From the NCBI GenBank assembly GCA_964474905.1, contig CAYYUP010000014.1, forward strand, positions 38,159 through 102,158: DNA of 64,000 bases, in the 5' to 3' direction. Made by a program: the position numbers and the translations under genes. This DNA is from JADJRG01 sp964474905 (lineage in GTDB: Bacteria > Myxococcota_A > Polyangia > Nannocystales > Nannocystaceae). Position 1 is the first letter of the stretch, and the number at the start of each line of letters is the position of its first letter. Positions 8,637 through 17,835 of the stretch are shown here, one piece after another. The notes below the pieces were generated by a model, which worked only from the letters and a program-made list of their open reading frames with translations, had not been told where the DNA came from and did not search any database.

Positions 8637-8664
8637 TTCTTTTTTTGCAGCCGCGGCACTCGGA

Positions 8665-9606
8665 CTAGTGGTCGCGCAGCCAAGTAAAAATTTGATCAAA
8701 CACGGTGCCGCGCGGGTCGGCGAGATCGAGCGAGCTTCGCCGCGGGAAGCCAACGTGGCCGCCTCGGGACATCCAGCGAACGGTCACGGCAGGCGGTGGG
8801 ATCTCTAAATAGGGGCGCAGCGTCGCGGCTGGGACCATCGGGTCGTGTTCGGTGGCGACGATCAGAGTGGGCAGGGCGAGCTTGGCGAGTCGCGGCCCAA
8901 CGCTCATCGACGAGTAGTAGTCGTCGGCGCTGTTAAAGCCGAAGCGGGGTACGACGGTCTTTGCATCCCACTCGCGCATCGTTGTGATCCGGCGGGCGAT
9001 GGCCAACGGAGTGGGGACCGCTCCGCGGGCGGCGACTTGCTCGTAGATCTCGAGGAGTCCGTCCAGGAGGTAACGGCGGTAGGGCCACGCCTTTGCGGTG
9101 TCGATCGCCCGCGAGCCGGCGTGCAGATCGAGGGGTGCGCAGAGGCTGGCGATCGCTCGGACCCGTGGATCGCTCGGAGCGAGGGCGAAGCGCAGGCTGG
9201 TATGTCCGCCGAGCGAGAAGCCGAGCAGGTAGATCCGGCGGACCTCTGCGAGAGCGGGGCTCGCGAGGGCTGAGCTGAGGTCGTGAGTGAGACCGGCGTG
9301 GTAAAAATCGACGCCGCTGCGGTCGGTCCCGCGGAGCCCGAGGCGAAGGCAGCCGAGGCCTGTTCGGGTCGCTGCGTGGGCCGCCTGGATCATGTATTGG
9401 CTGTCAGGGCTGCCGCCCAGGCCGTGCACCAGCACCACCAGATCCCCCTTTGGATCGGCCAGGCGCAGCTGCCCCTGGAGCCGAACACTGCCGATCCGTG
9501 GGTCCTCGAGGGTGGACGACCAGGGCTGGGATTTCGGCGGTTTTTGGGGTCGGAGCCGATGGCGGAAATTGGGGGTAATCGTCCACAGATGGCCACCTAG
9601 CTTCAT
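8665..9606 (-). CDS. Alpha/beta hydrolase, YheT/EMB8-like
   Basis: A 313-residue hydrolase with the YheT-type layout. An early GGHLWTITPNF motif is followed by the oxyanion HGLGG (about 61-65), LRLGLRGTDRSG, the nucleophile elbow GFSLGG (Ser about 131), an Asp in TEHDPMVP, and the catalytic His in SRGGHVGF near the C-terminus. All three triad positions are visible. The family includes esterases and lipases of uncertain physiological substrate. It is convergent with the thioredoxin cluster (28 bases apart) and divergent from the next gene, so it is probably an independent unit. Confidence 0.88.
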   Translation of the reverse strand: MKLGGHLWTITPNFRHRLRPQKPPKSQPWSSTLEDPRIGSVRLQGQLRLADPKGDLVVLVHGLGGSPDSQYMIQAAHAATRTGLGCLRLGLRGTDRSGVDFYHAGLTHDLSSALASPALAEVRRIYLLGFSLGGHTSLRFALAPSDPRVRAIASLCAPLDLHAGSRAIDTAKAWPYRRYLLDGLLEIYEQVAARGAVPTPLAIARRITTMREWDAKTVVPRFGFNSADDYYSSMSVGPRLAKLALPTLIVATEHDPMVPAATLRPYLEIPPPAVTVRWMSRGGHVGFPRRSSLDLADPRGTVFDQIFTWLRDH

Positions 9607-9796
9607 ATACAGGTGGAGAATGCCGCATCTGTGGGTCGCTCGCTACGGTCGCCAATCGCCGGCCGCAACTTCGCAATTTCGCGACTTTGCTGGTTCGCCG
9701 CATCGCAATGATGGGAGGATTCACACGACATGCTGCGTACGTCAGTCTGCGACCGATCGTCACCGCGATTGACCCTCCGCGCCTACGCGCGCTAGC

Positions 9797-10273
9797 TTGC
9801 GCCCCGTGCAAGAGCCCGAGAGCGCCGGCTGGCAGGGACCGAGCCTGAGCCTCATCCTCGGGGGCGTCGTCGTGATCACCATCGCGATGGGGATCTTCGC
9901 GTTTTGGCGCTACACCGAGTCCGAGCGCTGGGTTCAGGCCTCGCTCATCGAGATGGAAGCGCTCGGCAAAACGGTCGACGTCGAGGGCTGCATCGACGCC
10001 TCCATCGATTGGCGTAACCGGTGCGCCGCCAACAAGACGCTCTGCGAGAACGCCATCCCGCTCGCGACCTACCATTGTCTAGAGCAGCAAGACCGCTCAG
10101 ACAGCTGCTTGATCCTCGACCACGACATGTCGACCGGTACCTGGTTGATGGAGCGCTGTCGGGCCCGCGGTTCAGAGTGCAAGGTGATGAAAAAATGCAC
10201 GTGCGCGGCTGCCTACCGCGCTCTTGACTCCTTCTGTCGAACAGGACAGGAGAGCGTGCAGGTGGAGCTATGA
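9797..10273 (+). CDS. Cys-rich single-span membrane protein, unknown function
   Basis: About 158 residues from a TTG at 9797; a GTG at 9806 three codons later is equally possible. One membrane span (LILGGVVVITIAMGIFAFW) is followed by a small domain of about 110 residues that should be outside the cytoplasm. It contains ten cysteines, including KNKC-like and CTC spacings near the C-terminus (CKVMKKCTCAAAY). The even number suggests five disulfides. I do not recognise the family. Its stop overlaps the start of ctaB by four bases, so it is in the same transcript as the heme O and oxidase assembly genes and may be an assembly factor. Confidence 0.7.
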   Translation: MRPVQEPESAGWQGPSLSLILGGVVVITIAMGIFAFWRYTESERWVQASLIEMEALGKTVDVEGCIDASIDWRNRCAANKTLCENAIPLATYHCLEQQDRSDSCLILDHDMSTGTWLMERCRARGSECKVMKKCTCAAAYRALDSFCRTGQESVQVEL

Positions 10274-11151
10274 CGACACGAGGCACATCTGGCAACGAGC
10301 CGTCTTGGGCCCGGGACCTGGTCACGCTGACCAAGCCCGGAGTCACGCGCATGGCCGCCCTGACGGCGGCGGGTGGGGCATGGCTCGCGCCCGGCTTTGA
10401 TTGGTGGTCGGGCTTCGCCGCGGTCTTGGGATCGAGCATGGCTGTCGCTTCGGCCTCTGCCTTTAATATGTGGTGGGAGCGGGGCACCGACCCGCTGATG
10501 TCGCGAACCCGCAACCGACCGGTGGCTGCGGGACGCATGGATCCGCGGCATGCACTCCTTTTTGCAGCGGTGCTCGGCGCCCTCTCGCTGCTGCTGCTGG
10601 GGCTCGCCACCAACGCGTTGACGGTGGGTCTCGCGGCCCTGTCGATCTTCCTCTACGTCTGCATCTACACCCCACTAAAGTACCGAACACCGCTGGCCTT
10701 GGTGATCGGCGCGATCCCTGGCGCGGCGCCGCCGTTGCTCGGTTGGGTGGGCGTCACCGGCAGTCTCGACCTGGGAGGACTCGCGCTCTTTGCGATCCTC
10801 TTTGTCTGGCAGATGCCGCATTTTCTCGCGATCACCATTTACCGCCACCAAGAGATGGCCAAGGGCGGTATTCGTTGCGTCTCGGTGGTCCGCGGCGATC
10901 GGGCGGCGAAGGTGCAGGCTCTGCTCTGGGCCCTGGCACTGGTGCCCGTGTCGCTCTTGCCCAGCCTGCTCGGGGTGACCGGGTTGTTCTACGGGATCTC
11001 GGCGCTGGTGCTCAGCCTTATCTTCTTCGGCTGGACCTGCACGGGCCTCTGGGCGGCCAAACCAGCCCCTTGGGCGCGCTCGCTCTTCCTCGCCTCACTC
11101 CTTTATTTGCCCGCGCTGATCGCCGCTTTGGCGATCGACGTCAGCCTCTAA
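10270..11151 (+). CDS. ctaB: Heme O synthase (protoheme IX farnesyltransferase)
   Basis: A 293-residue UbiA-family prenyltransferase with about eight to nine membrane spans. The allylic diphosphate motif is N66-MWW-E70-RGT-D74-PLMSRTRNRP, in which the usual first Asp is Glu. A second loop carries the conserved RGDRAAKVQ segment. LTKPGVTRM near the N-terminus and QMPHFLAITIYRHQEM are also family hallmarks. It farnesylates heme B to heme O for the terminal oxidase encoded 11 kb downstream. No heme A synthase (CtaA) is in the window, so conversion to heme A must be encoded elsewhere, or heme O is used. Confidence 0.95.
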   Translation: MTTRGTSGNEPSWARDLVTLTKPGVTRMAALTAAGGAWLAPGFDWWSGFAAVLGSSMAVASASAFNMWWERGTDPLMSRTRNRPVAAGRMDPRHALLFAAVLGALSLLLLGLATNALTVGLAALSIFLYVCIYTPLKYRTPLALVIGAIPGAAPPLLGWVGVTGSLDLGGLALFAILFVWQMPHFLAITIYRHQEMAKGGIRCVSVVRGDRAAKVQALLWALALVPVSLLPSLLGVTGLFYGISALVLSLIFFGWTCTGLWAAKPAPWARSLFLASLLYLPALIAALAIDVSL

Positions 11152-11203
11152 CGAATACGGTCCGGTCCTCGGCAAATCCGCCAGGGCAACCCCAGAGTTC
11201 GTG

Positions 11204-11923
11204 ATGCACGCCGAAGCCTCCGCGCAACCAGATGATGCCGCGCCGCGTCCCCCGGGAGCACCGCCGCCGATCGAAGAGCGGGTGTGGTTTGTGCGCATTT
11301 TTATGCGCCACCCGTACCTGGTGGCCTTTTTTGTCGGCATCACCCTGATCACGGCAATGCGGCCATTGACCCGACATGTGCCCGATGCACCGGCGGTGAT
11401 CTACCAGATGCCGGGCTTCGATCTCGTCGACCAAAAAGGCGAACGCTTCACTCTGGGGTCGATGCGCGGCGAGGTCTGGGTTGCGGGTTTTATCTTCACC
11501 TCCTGCCCGAGCATCTGCCCCAAGATCTCGCGCTCGATGGTCGAGCTCCAGGACAAGTTCGAGACTTTCGATATCGACGCCCGTATGGTCACCTTTTCGG
11601 TCGATCCCGAGACCGATACCCCCGAGGTCCTCGCGCGCTATGCCGAGACACTCGGTGCCGATACCTCGCGCTGGACTTTTGTGACCGGCGATCGTGCGGC
11701 TATGGAAAAGCTCGTCGTCGGCGGCTTCAAGCTAGCGATGGACGAGCCAAAACCCATCGATGATACCTCGATGTACGATATTGCACATTCGACCAAGCTG
11801 GTCTTGATCGACGCGGATGGGGGCATCCGCGGCTTTTACAGTACTGACGAGATGGGCTTAGACGAGATCTATCACCGGACCCAGCATGTGCTCCGTGATC
11901 TCCGAGAGGCCCGTCACCGATGA
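11204..11923 (+). CDS. SCO1/SenC-family copper chaperone (first copy)
   Basis: About 239 residues from ATG 11204 (an adjacent GTG at 11201 would add one residue). A cytoplasmic Pro-rich N-terminus and one membrane span (YLVAFFVGITLITAM) precede a thioredoxin-fold SCO domain. The copper-binding CPSIC (about Cys101 and Cys105) lies in FIFTSCPSICPKISRSM, and the third ligand His in DIAHSTKLVLID. SFSVDPETDTPE-type sequence is typical of the family. It should deliver copper to, or reduce, the CuA site of oxidase subunit II. It lies between ctaB and a cytochrome c gene; the ATGA overlap with the latter indicates translational coupling. Confidence 0.93.
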   Translation: MHAEASAQPDDAAPRPPGAPPPIEERVWFVRIFMRHPYLVAFFVGITLITAMRPLTRHVPDAPAVIYQMPGFDLVDQKGERFTLGSMRGEVWVAGFIFTSCPSICPKISRSMVELQDKFETFDIDARMVTFSVDPETDTPEVLARYAETLGADTSRWTFVTGDRAAMEKLVVGGFKLAMDEPKPIDDTSMYDIAHSTKLVLIDADGGIRGFYSTDEMGLDEIYHRTQHVLRDLREARHR

Positions 11924-12354
11924 GAATCGCAGGCGTCCTCATTGTCGCTGCGCTGGCCTCCTGTACGGAGCCCACTCCGGCCTTCACCGAGTCGCTGGTG
12001 CTTGGCGGTGTGGAGATCTCTGCCCAAGAATTGAGCCGCGGGCAAAAGCTTTACGCCAACCACTGCGCCTCTTGCCACGCTGTCGACGGCAGCGGCCAGG
12101 GTCCAGCGGCGCGGCACCTAAGCCCAGGACCTCGCGATTTCCGCACAGGTGTCTTCGTGCATACGGCGTCCAAGGGCGAGGTACTGCCAACCGATGCGGA
12201 ACTCCGACGAGTGATCAAAAAAGGCGTTCTAGACCGCGGTATGCCGGCCTGGGGCGCCCTTCGGGACGAAGATATCAACGCCGTAATGGCGTACATCAAG
12301 ACCTTCTCACCGCGTTGGCGGGATCCCCAAGGGGAGGCCAAAAACAGTGAGTAA
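11920..12354 (+). CDS. Monoheme class I cytochrome c lipoprotein
   Basis: A 144-residue lipoprotein (ALASC, Cys15) with one heme-binding CASCH at 49-53 and a likely Met ligand in DRGMPAWG. The layout GQKLYANHCASCHAVDGSGQGPAA and a C-terminal helix ending in MAYIKTFS fit a class I cytochrome c. It should be lipid-anchored in the envelope and could carry electrons from alternative complex III to the caa3 oxidase. It overlaps the upstream SCO gene by four bases and ends the ctaB-sco-cyt c unit. Confidence 0.92.
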   Translation: MRIAGVLIVAALASCTEPTPAFTESLVLGGVEISAQELSRGQKLYANHCASCHAVDGSGQGPAARHLSPGPRDFRTGVFVHTASKGEVLPTDAELRRVIKKGVLDRGMPAWGALRDEDINAVMAYIKTFSPRWRDPQGEAKNSE

Positions 12355-12668
12355 AGTCCGAATCTGGGGCTCTTCGATCGCGCCGCTGAGAACGCGAATG
12401 CTCGATGAGACAGGCGGTCGCAGGCCCCGACTCCAAGGGGCCGTCGATCGTCGGCGTACTCCCCACAAAACCCACCGTAGAGCTGGATTAAGCCTGATCG
12501 AGTCGACCATGATGACCCTCCGACGCGCTGAATTTTCCGCACTTGAACGTGCTTCTCGAGGTCTACGGACAGTTGCCAATCTGGACACAGCCCTGATAGG
12601 GTGCGCGCCAACGCAGCGCCTTGGACGCATCCACTTCCAGGGATCTCTCTGAAAGAAGGTGAAGTGAC
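12355..12668. other. Gap between cytochrome c and act operon, likely act promoter region
   Basis: Some 314 bases without a supported gene; short frames here lack a credible start and composition. A weak promoter candidate is TTGCCA (12573-12578), 18 bases, TAGGGT (12597-12602), about 65 bases before actA. The sequence AAGGTGA at 12655-12661 is a good ribosome-binding site for the GTG start of actA. Confidence 0.4.
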
Positions 12669-13316
12669 GTGCCGGCCATCTTTCCTCGCTGGACGAACAA
12701 CATTCCGCTCGCGACCGCAATCCTAGCGCCGATCCTCGGCGCAGGGCTTGTTGGTGGGGTCTGGTACTACTTCTCACCGAAGTTTACCGACGCTGGCTAT
12801 CGGCCGATCCAACCTGTCGCCTTCAGCCACAAGCTGCATGCGGGCGATATGGATATGGATTGCCGCTATTGCCACAACACCGTAGAGCGAGCGGCTCACG
12901 CGGCGATTCCGCCAACGCAGACCTGCATGAATTGCCACTCGTTGGTGAAGACGGACTCACCTAAGCTCGCGCCGATTCGCGAGAGCTTTGAGACCGGCAA
13001 GTCGATCCCGTGGATTCGCGTCCATCAACTCCCAGACTACGCCTTCTTCGACCACCGGCCGCATATCGCGGCTGGGGTTGGTTGTGCCACCTGCCACGGC
13101 CGCATCGATCAGATGACAGTCGTCGAGATGGACCAACCGCTGTCGATGAGCTGGTGTCTCGATTGTCACCGCGACCCCGAGCCCAACCTGCGGCCTCTCG
13201 ATGAGGTCACCAACATGGCCTGGGATCCTGCGGCTTCGGATTACGACCCGAAGGCGGACCCCGCTCGCAAACGCGAATTGACGCCGCCCGAGCATTGCTC
13301 TGGTTGTCACCGCTAA
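12669..13316 (+). CDS. actA: Alternative complex III subunit ActA, pentaheme cytochrome c
   Basis: A 215-residue protein with one N-terminal membrane span (ATAILAPILGAGLVGGVWYYF) and five CxxCH heme sites: 65-69 (CRYCH), 86-90 (CMNCH), 139-143 (CATCH), 163-167 (CLDCH) and 210-214 (CSGCH, at the very C-terminus). Five hemes and the FSHKLHAGD start of the periplasmic domain match ActA of alternative complex III, the quinol:cytochrome c/oxidase oxidoreductase that replaces bc1 in many bacteria. It starts at a GTG with a good ribosome site and leads the act operon. Confidence 0.94.
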   Translation: MPAIFPRWTNNIPLATAILAPILGAGLVGGVWYYFSPKFTDAGYRPIQPVAFSHKLHAGDMDMDCRYCHNTVERAAHAAIPPTQTCMNCHSLVKTDSPKLAPIRESFETGKSIPWIRVHQLPDYAFFDHRPHIAAGVGCATCHGRIDQMTVVEMDQPLSMSWCLDCHRDPEPNLRPLDEVTNMAWDPAASDYDPKADPARKRELTPPEHCSGCHR

Positions 13317-13341
13317 GCAGGGGAAAGACGGGTACACAACG

Positions 13342-16300
13342 ATGAGCAAGCCCAACGCATCCCTCAAGGCCTACTGGCGCAGCCTCGACGCCCACCAGGG
13401 CCTCGTTCATGGCGACTCGGCGCAGGCCTCCCACGACGAATTTCCCGGCGCGGCCGAGGCCGTCGGCAGCGATGGACTGACGCCGCTACGGGTCCGTCGA
13501 CGCTCCTTTGTCGGCCTCCTGGGCGCCTCGACAGCGCTCGCAGGTCTGACCACCGGCTGCATCCGCAAGCCGGTCGAGCGCATCCTGCCCTTCGCCAAGC
13601 GCCCCGAGGACGTGGTGCCCGGGCAGTCGCTCTACTATTCGACAGGCCTCAATATCGGCGGCAGCGTGCTCGGCATCCTCGTCGAGGCGACCGACGGCCG
13701 GCCGATCAAGATCGAGGGCAATCCCAAACACGCGGGCTCCCAGGGCGCGACCGATGTTTGGGCCCAGGGCACGGTGCTCGGGATCTACGACCCCGAGCGT
13801 TCGCAGATCCCGAAGACCGTCGAAGACGGCGAGTTTGTCGACTCCGATTGGGGTCCCGCTCACAGCCACGTCGACGCGATCCTCAAGGGTGCCCGCGAGG
13901 CCGGCGGCAAGGGCATGGCCCTGGTGATCCCCTGGATCGTGTCGCCCTCGCTGCGGGCCCATCTCGCGGCGTTTAAGAGCAACTACCCGCAGGCACGCCT
14001 GATCCTTTGCGACCCGATGGCGCCGGTCAACTCGACGGCGAGCATCGAGATGCTCGCGCAGCCGGGCGCCCGCATGACCAACCACCTCGCCGGTGCTTCG
14101 GTCGTCGTCTCGTTTGACAACGATTTCATGGGCCCCGAGCTCGATCATGTGCGCCTGACCAAGGAGTTCGCCCGCGGGCGTGCGCCGCTCGGTCAGGGCG
14201 ACCCGATGAACCGCCTCTATGTGGTCGAGCCCCACTTCTCGATCACCGGCGCCAACGCAGATCACCACCTGCCGCTGCGCGCCTCCCGGGTCGGCCCCTT
14301 CCTGATCGCTCTCGCCCACGAGCTGGCGAGCAAGCACGGCATCAGCTTGCCCTCCTCCTTCGAGGGAATCATCGGCGCGCAGGAGTTTGCCGAGGCTGAG
14401 CAAAAGTGGATCGCCGCAGTCGCAGTCGAGCTGATCGCCGCTCGCGACAATCGCGATTCGCACTCGGCGATCCTGGTCGGCGAACGTCAGCCGGCCTGGG
14501 TGCACGGGCTCGGGCTTGTGCTCAACGTCGCACTCGGCAACCAGACCAAGAGCCTGCACCTGCGGGTCGACGACACCGCACCGGTCACCGAGGGCCTGGA
14601 CGCTCTCGCGGCGGGGCTCGGCAGCGGCGCGATCACGACGGTCTTCTGCCTCGATACCAACCCGGCGTATGTCGCTCCCGGTCAGCTCGGCATGGCCGAT
14701 TTGCTGACCAAGGCGACCGTCGTGCATGCGGGTTTGCATTTCGACGAAACCGCTCGCCTGGCGGTCTGGCACCTGCCGCTCAACCATCATCTCGAGTCCT
14801 GGGGCGACCTAGAGTCCTCCGACGGCGTGGTCACGATTTGCCAACCGCTGATCGAGCCGATCTTCGACACCAAGTCGACGGTCGAGATCCTCGCCTGGTG
14901 GGCCAAGGGGGACGGCGCGCCGAATTACGATCTGGTCTACTCCTTCTGGAAAGACCAGCTCGGCCCCAAGTTCTCCAAGCGTCGCTGGGAGCGTTGGCTG
15001 CACGACGGCATCGTCTCGGGCATCCCGCGCTCGCCCGGCATCCCGCTCTTCGAGAACTTCGAAACGCTCGCCGACGCGATCAACAGGGGGGTCAAGAAGT
15101 ACGGCCCCGATACCGCCTTCGAGGTCAACTTCCACATCGACCCCAAGGTCGGCGACGGTCGTTACGCCAACAACGGCTGGTTGCAAGAGTGCCCGCATCC
15201 GATGTCCAAGCTCTGCTGGGACAACGCCGCCTACATCAGCCCGGCCGACGCCAAAGAGCTCAAGGTCCAAAACTGCGACCTGCTCAACATCCAAATCGAC
15301 GATCGCACGGTCCAGGTACCGGTGTGGATTATGCCCGGGCAGGCCAATAAAACGGTTTCGCTTAGCCTCGGCTACGGCCGTGAAGGTCTGGGGTATGTCG
15401 CCGAAGACGCGGGCATCAACGTCTACCCGCTGCAGGCCGGCAAAAATCCCTGGTTCACCGCCAACGCCGGCGTCTCCAAGTTCGGCGGAGTGCGCATGAT
15501 CTACTCCACCCAGGATCACGGCACGCTCGATCCCGGCCTGGGTTACCCGATGCGCCCGATCATCCGCGAGACCGAGGTCGACGCGGAGGGCAAGTGGGCG
15601 GATCCAAAGTTCGCCGACAAGGGCGACCTGATGAAGCCCGAGGATCTCAAGTCGCTCTGGGAGCACAATCCCGAGCCGACCCTGGGCGAGCCCAAACTGA
15701 TGGGCAAGCAGCAGTGGGGCATGGTCATCGACCTCAACCGCTGCAACGGCTGCAACGCCTGCGTCGTCGCTTGCCAGGCCGAGAACAACATCCCGCTAGT
15801 CGGCAAAAAAGAGGTCGGCAACGGTCGCGAGATGCATTGGATCCGGCTCGACCGCTACTACTCGGGCTGGGACGACGCGTCCCCCGAAGCGGTCTTCATG
15901 CCGATGCTCTGCCAGCACTGCGAGACAGCACCCTGCGAGAACGTCTGCCCGGTTGCGGCGACGACTCACAGCCCCGAGGGCCTCAACGACATGGCGTACA
16001 ACCGCTGCGTCGGTACCCGTTATTGCGCGAACAACTGCCCCTACAAGGTGCGGCGCTTTAACTTCCACAACTACAACAAGCGCATGGACGAGGACTGGGG
16101 CCAGGACCCGCTCGGTCGCATGGTCCGCAACCCCGACGTCACCGTGCGATTCCGCGGTGTCATCGAGAAGTGCACCTACTGTGTGCAGCGGATCAACGGC
16201 GCCAAGATCGAGGCTCATGTGGCCGGCAAAGATACCGTCCCCGACGGGGTCATTGTCGCCGCCTGTGAGCAGGTGTGTCCAAGCGAGGCGATCGTCTTTG

Positions 16301-16440
16301 GTGACATCGCCGACCCGACCACTCGGGTCGCCAAGCTCAAGGCCACCGAGCGGGATTTCGGTGTGCTCACCGACCTCTTGACCCGCCCCCGCACGACCTA
16401 CCTGGGTCGTATCCGTAACCCCAATCCGGAGCTCGCGTAA
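13342..16440 (+). CDS. actB: Alternative complex III subunit ActB, iron-sulfur protein fused to molybdopterin-oxidoreductase-like domain
   Basis: A 1032-residue protein with a twin-arginine signal (RRRSFVGLLG, about 52-61) and a possible lipobox Cys at 73 (GLTTGC). The first 770 residues resemble the catalytic fold of the molybdopterin oxidoreductase (CISM) family, which in ActB does not bind molybdenum. From about 790 there is a ferredoxin-type domain with four Cys clusters: CNGCNACVVAC beginning at 801, CQHCETAPCENVCP, CVGTRYCANNCP, and CTYCVQRI with CEQVCP. These would hold one [3Fe-4S] and three [4Fe-4S] clusters in known ActB proteins. It faces the periplasm, next to ActA and ActC. Three bases separate its stop from actC. 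Confidence 0.94.
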   Translation: MSKPNASLKAYWRSLDAHQGLVHGDSAQASHDEFPGAAEAVGSDGLTPLRVRRRSFVGLLGASTALAGLTTGCIRKPVERILPFAKRPEDVVPGQSLYYSTGLNIGGSVLGILVEATDGRPIKIEGNPKHAGSQGATDVWAQGTVLGIYDPERSQIPKTVEDGEFVDSDWGPAHSHVDAILKGAREAGGKGMALVIPWIVSPSLRAHLAAFKSNYPQARLILCDPMAPVNSTASIEMLAQPGARMTNHLAGASVVVSFDNDFMGPELDHVRLTKEFARGRAPLGQGDPMNRLYVVEPHFSITGANADHHLPLRASRVGPFLIALAHELASKHGISLPSSFEGIIGAQEFAEAEQKWIAAVAVELIAARDNRDSHSAILVGERQPAWVHGLGLVLNVALGNQTKSLHLRVDDTAPVTEGLDALAAGLGSGAITTVFCLDTNPAYVAPGQLGMADLLTKATVVHAGLHFDETARLAVWHLPLNHHLESWGDLESSDGVVTICQPLIEPIFDTKSTVEILAWWAKGDGAPNYDLVYSFWKDQLGPKFSKRRWERWLHDGIVSGIPRSPGIPLFENFETLADAINRGVKKYGPDTAFEVNFHIDPKVGDGRYANNGWLQECPHPMSKLCWDNAAYISPADAKELKVQNCDLLNIQIDDRTVQVPVWIMPGQANKTVSLSLGYGREGLGYVAEDAGINVYPLQAGKNPWFTANAGVSKFGGVRMIYSTQDHGTLDPGLGYPMRPIIRETEVDAEGKWADPKFADKGDLMKPEDLKSLWEHNPEPTLGEPKLMGKQQWGMVIDLNRCNGCNACVVACQAENNIPLVGKKEVGNGREMHWIRLDRYYSGWDDASPEAVFMPMLCQHCETAPCENVCPVAATTHSPEGLNDMAYNRCVGTRYCANNCPYKVRRFNFHNYNKRMDEDWGQDPLGRMVRNPDVTVRFRGVIEKCTYCVQRINGAKIEAHVAGKDTVPDGVIVAACEQVCPSEAIVFGDIADPTTRVAKLKATERDFGVLTDLLTRPRTTYLGRIRNPNPELA

Positions 16441-16443
16441 GTC

Positions 16444-17835
16444 ATGGCAGTCTTTGACGAACTCGATCCGCTCACCGGACGTAAAGTCCTGGTTGAGAAC
16501 AATCTGACCTTTCACGAGGCCACCGAGACGATCGCAACGCCGATCGAGATCCCCAACGCACGTTGGTGGGGTTTCTTTCTCGTCGCCCTGATGTTCCTGA
16601 GCCTTCTGCTGGTCTCCCTTGGCTGGCTTTTTTGGGAGGGCGTCGGCATCTGGGGCCTCAACAACCCCATCGACTGGGGTTGGGCGATCGTCAACTTCGT
16701 CTTCTGGGTCGGCATCGGTCACGCCGGTACGCTGATCTCGGCGGTTCTCTTCCTGTTCCGGCAAAAATGGCGGACCTCGATCAACCGCGCCGCCGAGGCG
16801 ATGACCATCTTCGCGGTCATCTGTGCGCTGCTCTTCCCGACAGTGCACGCCGGTCGTCCGTGGGTGCTCTTCTGGTCGCTGCCGTTGCCCAACCAGATGG
16901 GCATGTGGCCAAACTTCCGCTCGCCGCTGCTCTGGGACGTCTTCGCGATCTCGACCTACTTCACGGTCTCGCTGATGTTCTGGTACGTCGGCCTGATCCC
17001 GGACCTGGCGACGATGCGCGATCGGGCCAAAACCCGCGGGCGCCGGATCGCTTACGGCATCTTCTCCCTCGGTTGGCGGGGTTCAACTCGCCACTGGCAG
17101 CATTACGAGCGGGCCTACCTGATCCTCGCCGGCCTGGCGACGCCGCTGGTGCTCTCGGTGCACACCATCGTTAGCTTTGACTTCGCGGTCGCCCAGCTTC
17201 CCGGTTGGCACACGACGATCTTCCCGCCCTACTTCGTCGCTGGCGCCATCTTCTCTGGCTTTGGCATGGTGCTGACGCTGATGATCCCGCTTCGCAGCTG
17301 GCTCAAGCTTCAGAACTTCATCACCATCAAGCACCTCGAGAATATGGCGAAGATCATCCTCGTGACCGGCTCTATGGTCGGCTACGCCTACGGGATGGAG
17401 TTCTTCATCGCCTGGTACTCCGGTAACGCCTACGAGTCGTTCGCCTTCGCGAACCGTGCGTTTGGCGACTACTGGTGGGCCTACTGGACGATGATCAGCT
17501 GCAACGTCATCTCCCCGCAGCTCTTCTGGTTCAAGGCGATTCGCCGGAGCCCGGTCGCGCTCTTCATCATCTCGATTTTCGTCAACATCGGGATGTGGTT
17601 CGAGCGCTTCGTCATCACCGTGACGTCCCTGCACCACGACTTCCTGCCGTCGTCCTGGGACTACTACTCGCCGACGCTCTGGGACATCACGACCCTGCTC
17701 GGCAGCTTCGGGCTCTTCTTCACGCTCTTCTGCCTCTTCGTCCGCTTCCTGCCGATCATCGCCCTGGCCGAGGTCAAGGCCGTGATGCCGCAGGCGGACC
17801 CCCACTACGACCCGAACGGGGATCATCATGGCTAA
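16444..17835 (+). CDS. actC: Alternative complex III subunit ActC, NrfD-like quinol-binding membrane protein
   Basis: A 463-residue polytopic protein with about ten membrane spans of the NrfD/PsrC family. TFHEATETIATPIE precedes the first span. Typical sequences are FVFWVGIGHAGTLISAVL, MWPNFRSPLLWDVFAISTYF, SVHTIVSFDFAVAQLPGWH and FERFVITVTSLHHDFLPSSW. ActC and ActF form the membrane core that binds menaquinol. The reading frame overlaps actD by eight bases, and there is no gap to actB, so the genes are co-translated. Confidence 0.94.
   Translation: MAVFDELDPLTGRKVLVENNLTFHEATETIATPIEIPNARWWGFFLVALMFLSLLLVSLGWLFWEGVGIWGLNNPIDWGWAIVNFVFWVGIGHAGTLISAVLFLFRQKWRTSINRAAEAMTIFAVICALLFPTVHAGRPWVLFWSLPLPNQMGMWPNFRSPLLWDVFAISTYFTVSLMFWYVGLIPDLATMRDRAKTRGRRIAYGIFSLGWRGSTRHWQHYERAYLILAGLATPLVLSVHTIVSFDFAVAQLPGWHTTIFPPYFVAGAIFSGFGMVLTLMIPLRSWLKLQNFITIKHLENMAKIILVTGSMVGYAYGMEFFIAWYSGNAYESFAFANRAFGDYWWAYWTMISCNVISPQLFWFKAIRRSPVALFIISIFVNIGMWFERFVITVTSLHHDFLPSSWDYYSPTLWDITTLLGSFGLFFTLFCLFVRFLPIIALAEVKAVMPQADPHYDPNGDHHG

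Noticed and set aside
8593..8646. Terminator after the TlpA-like gene
   Set aside because: The arms are only seven bases with a 25-base loop, and the T run begins eight bases after the stem. It is mentioned in the gene entry but not called.
12347..12652. Plus-strand frame of 101 codons in the gap before actA
   Set aside because: It overlaps the cytochrome c end, has an Arg/Thr/Leu-rich unstructured composition and no domain. The gap is better read as a promoter region.
13486..14790. Minus-strand open frame within actB
   Set aside because: ActB is clear on the plus strand. The antisense protein is Arg/Asp/Gly-rich with no family signature, as are the similar antisense frames over actC, ccmF and the receptor gene.
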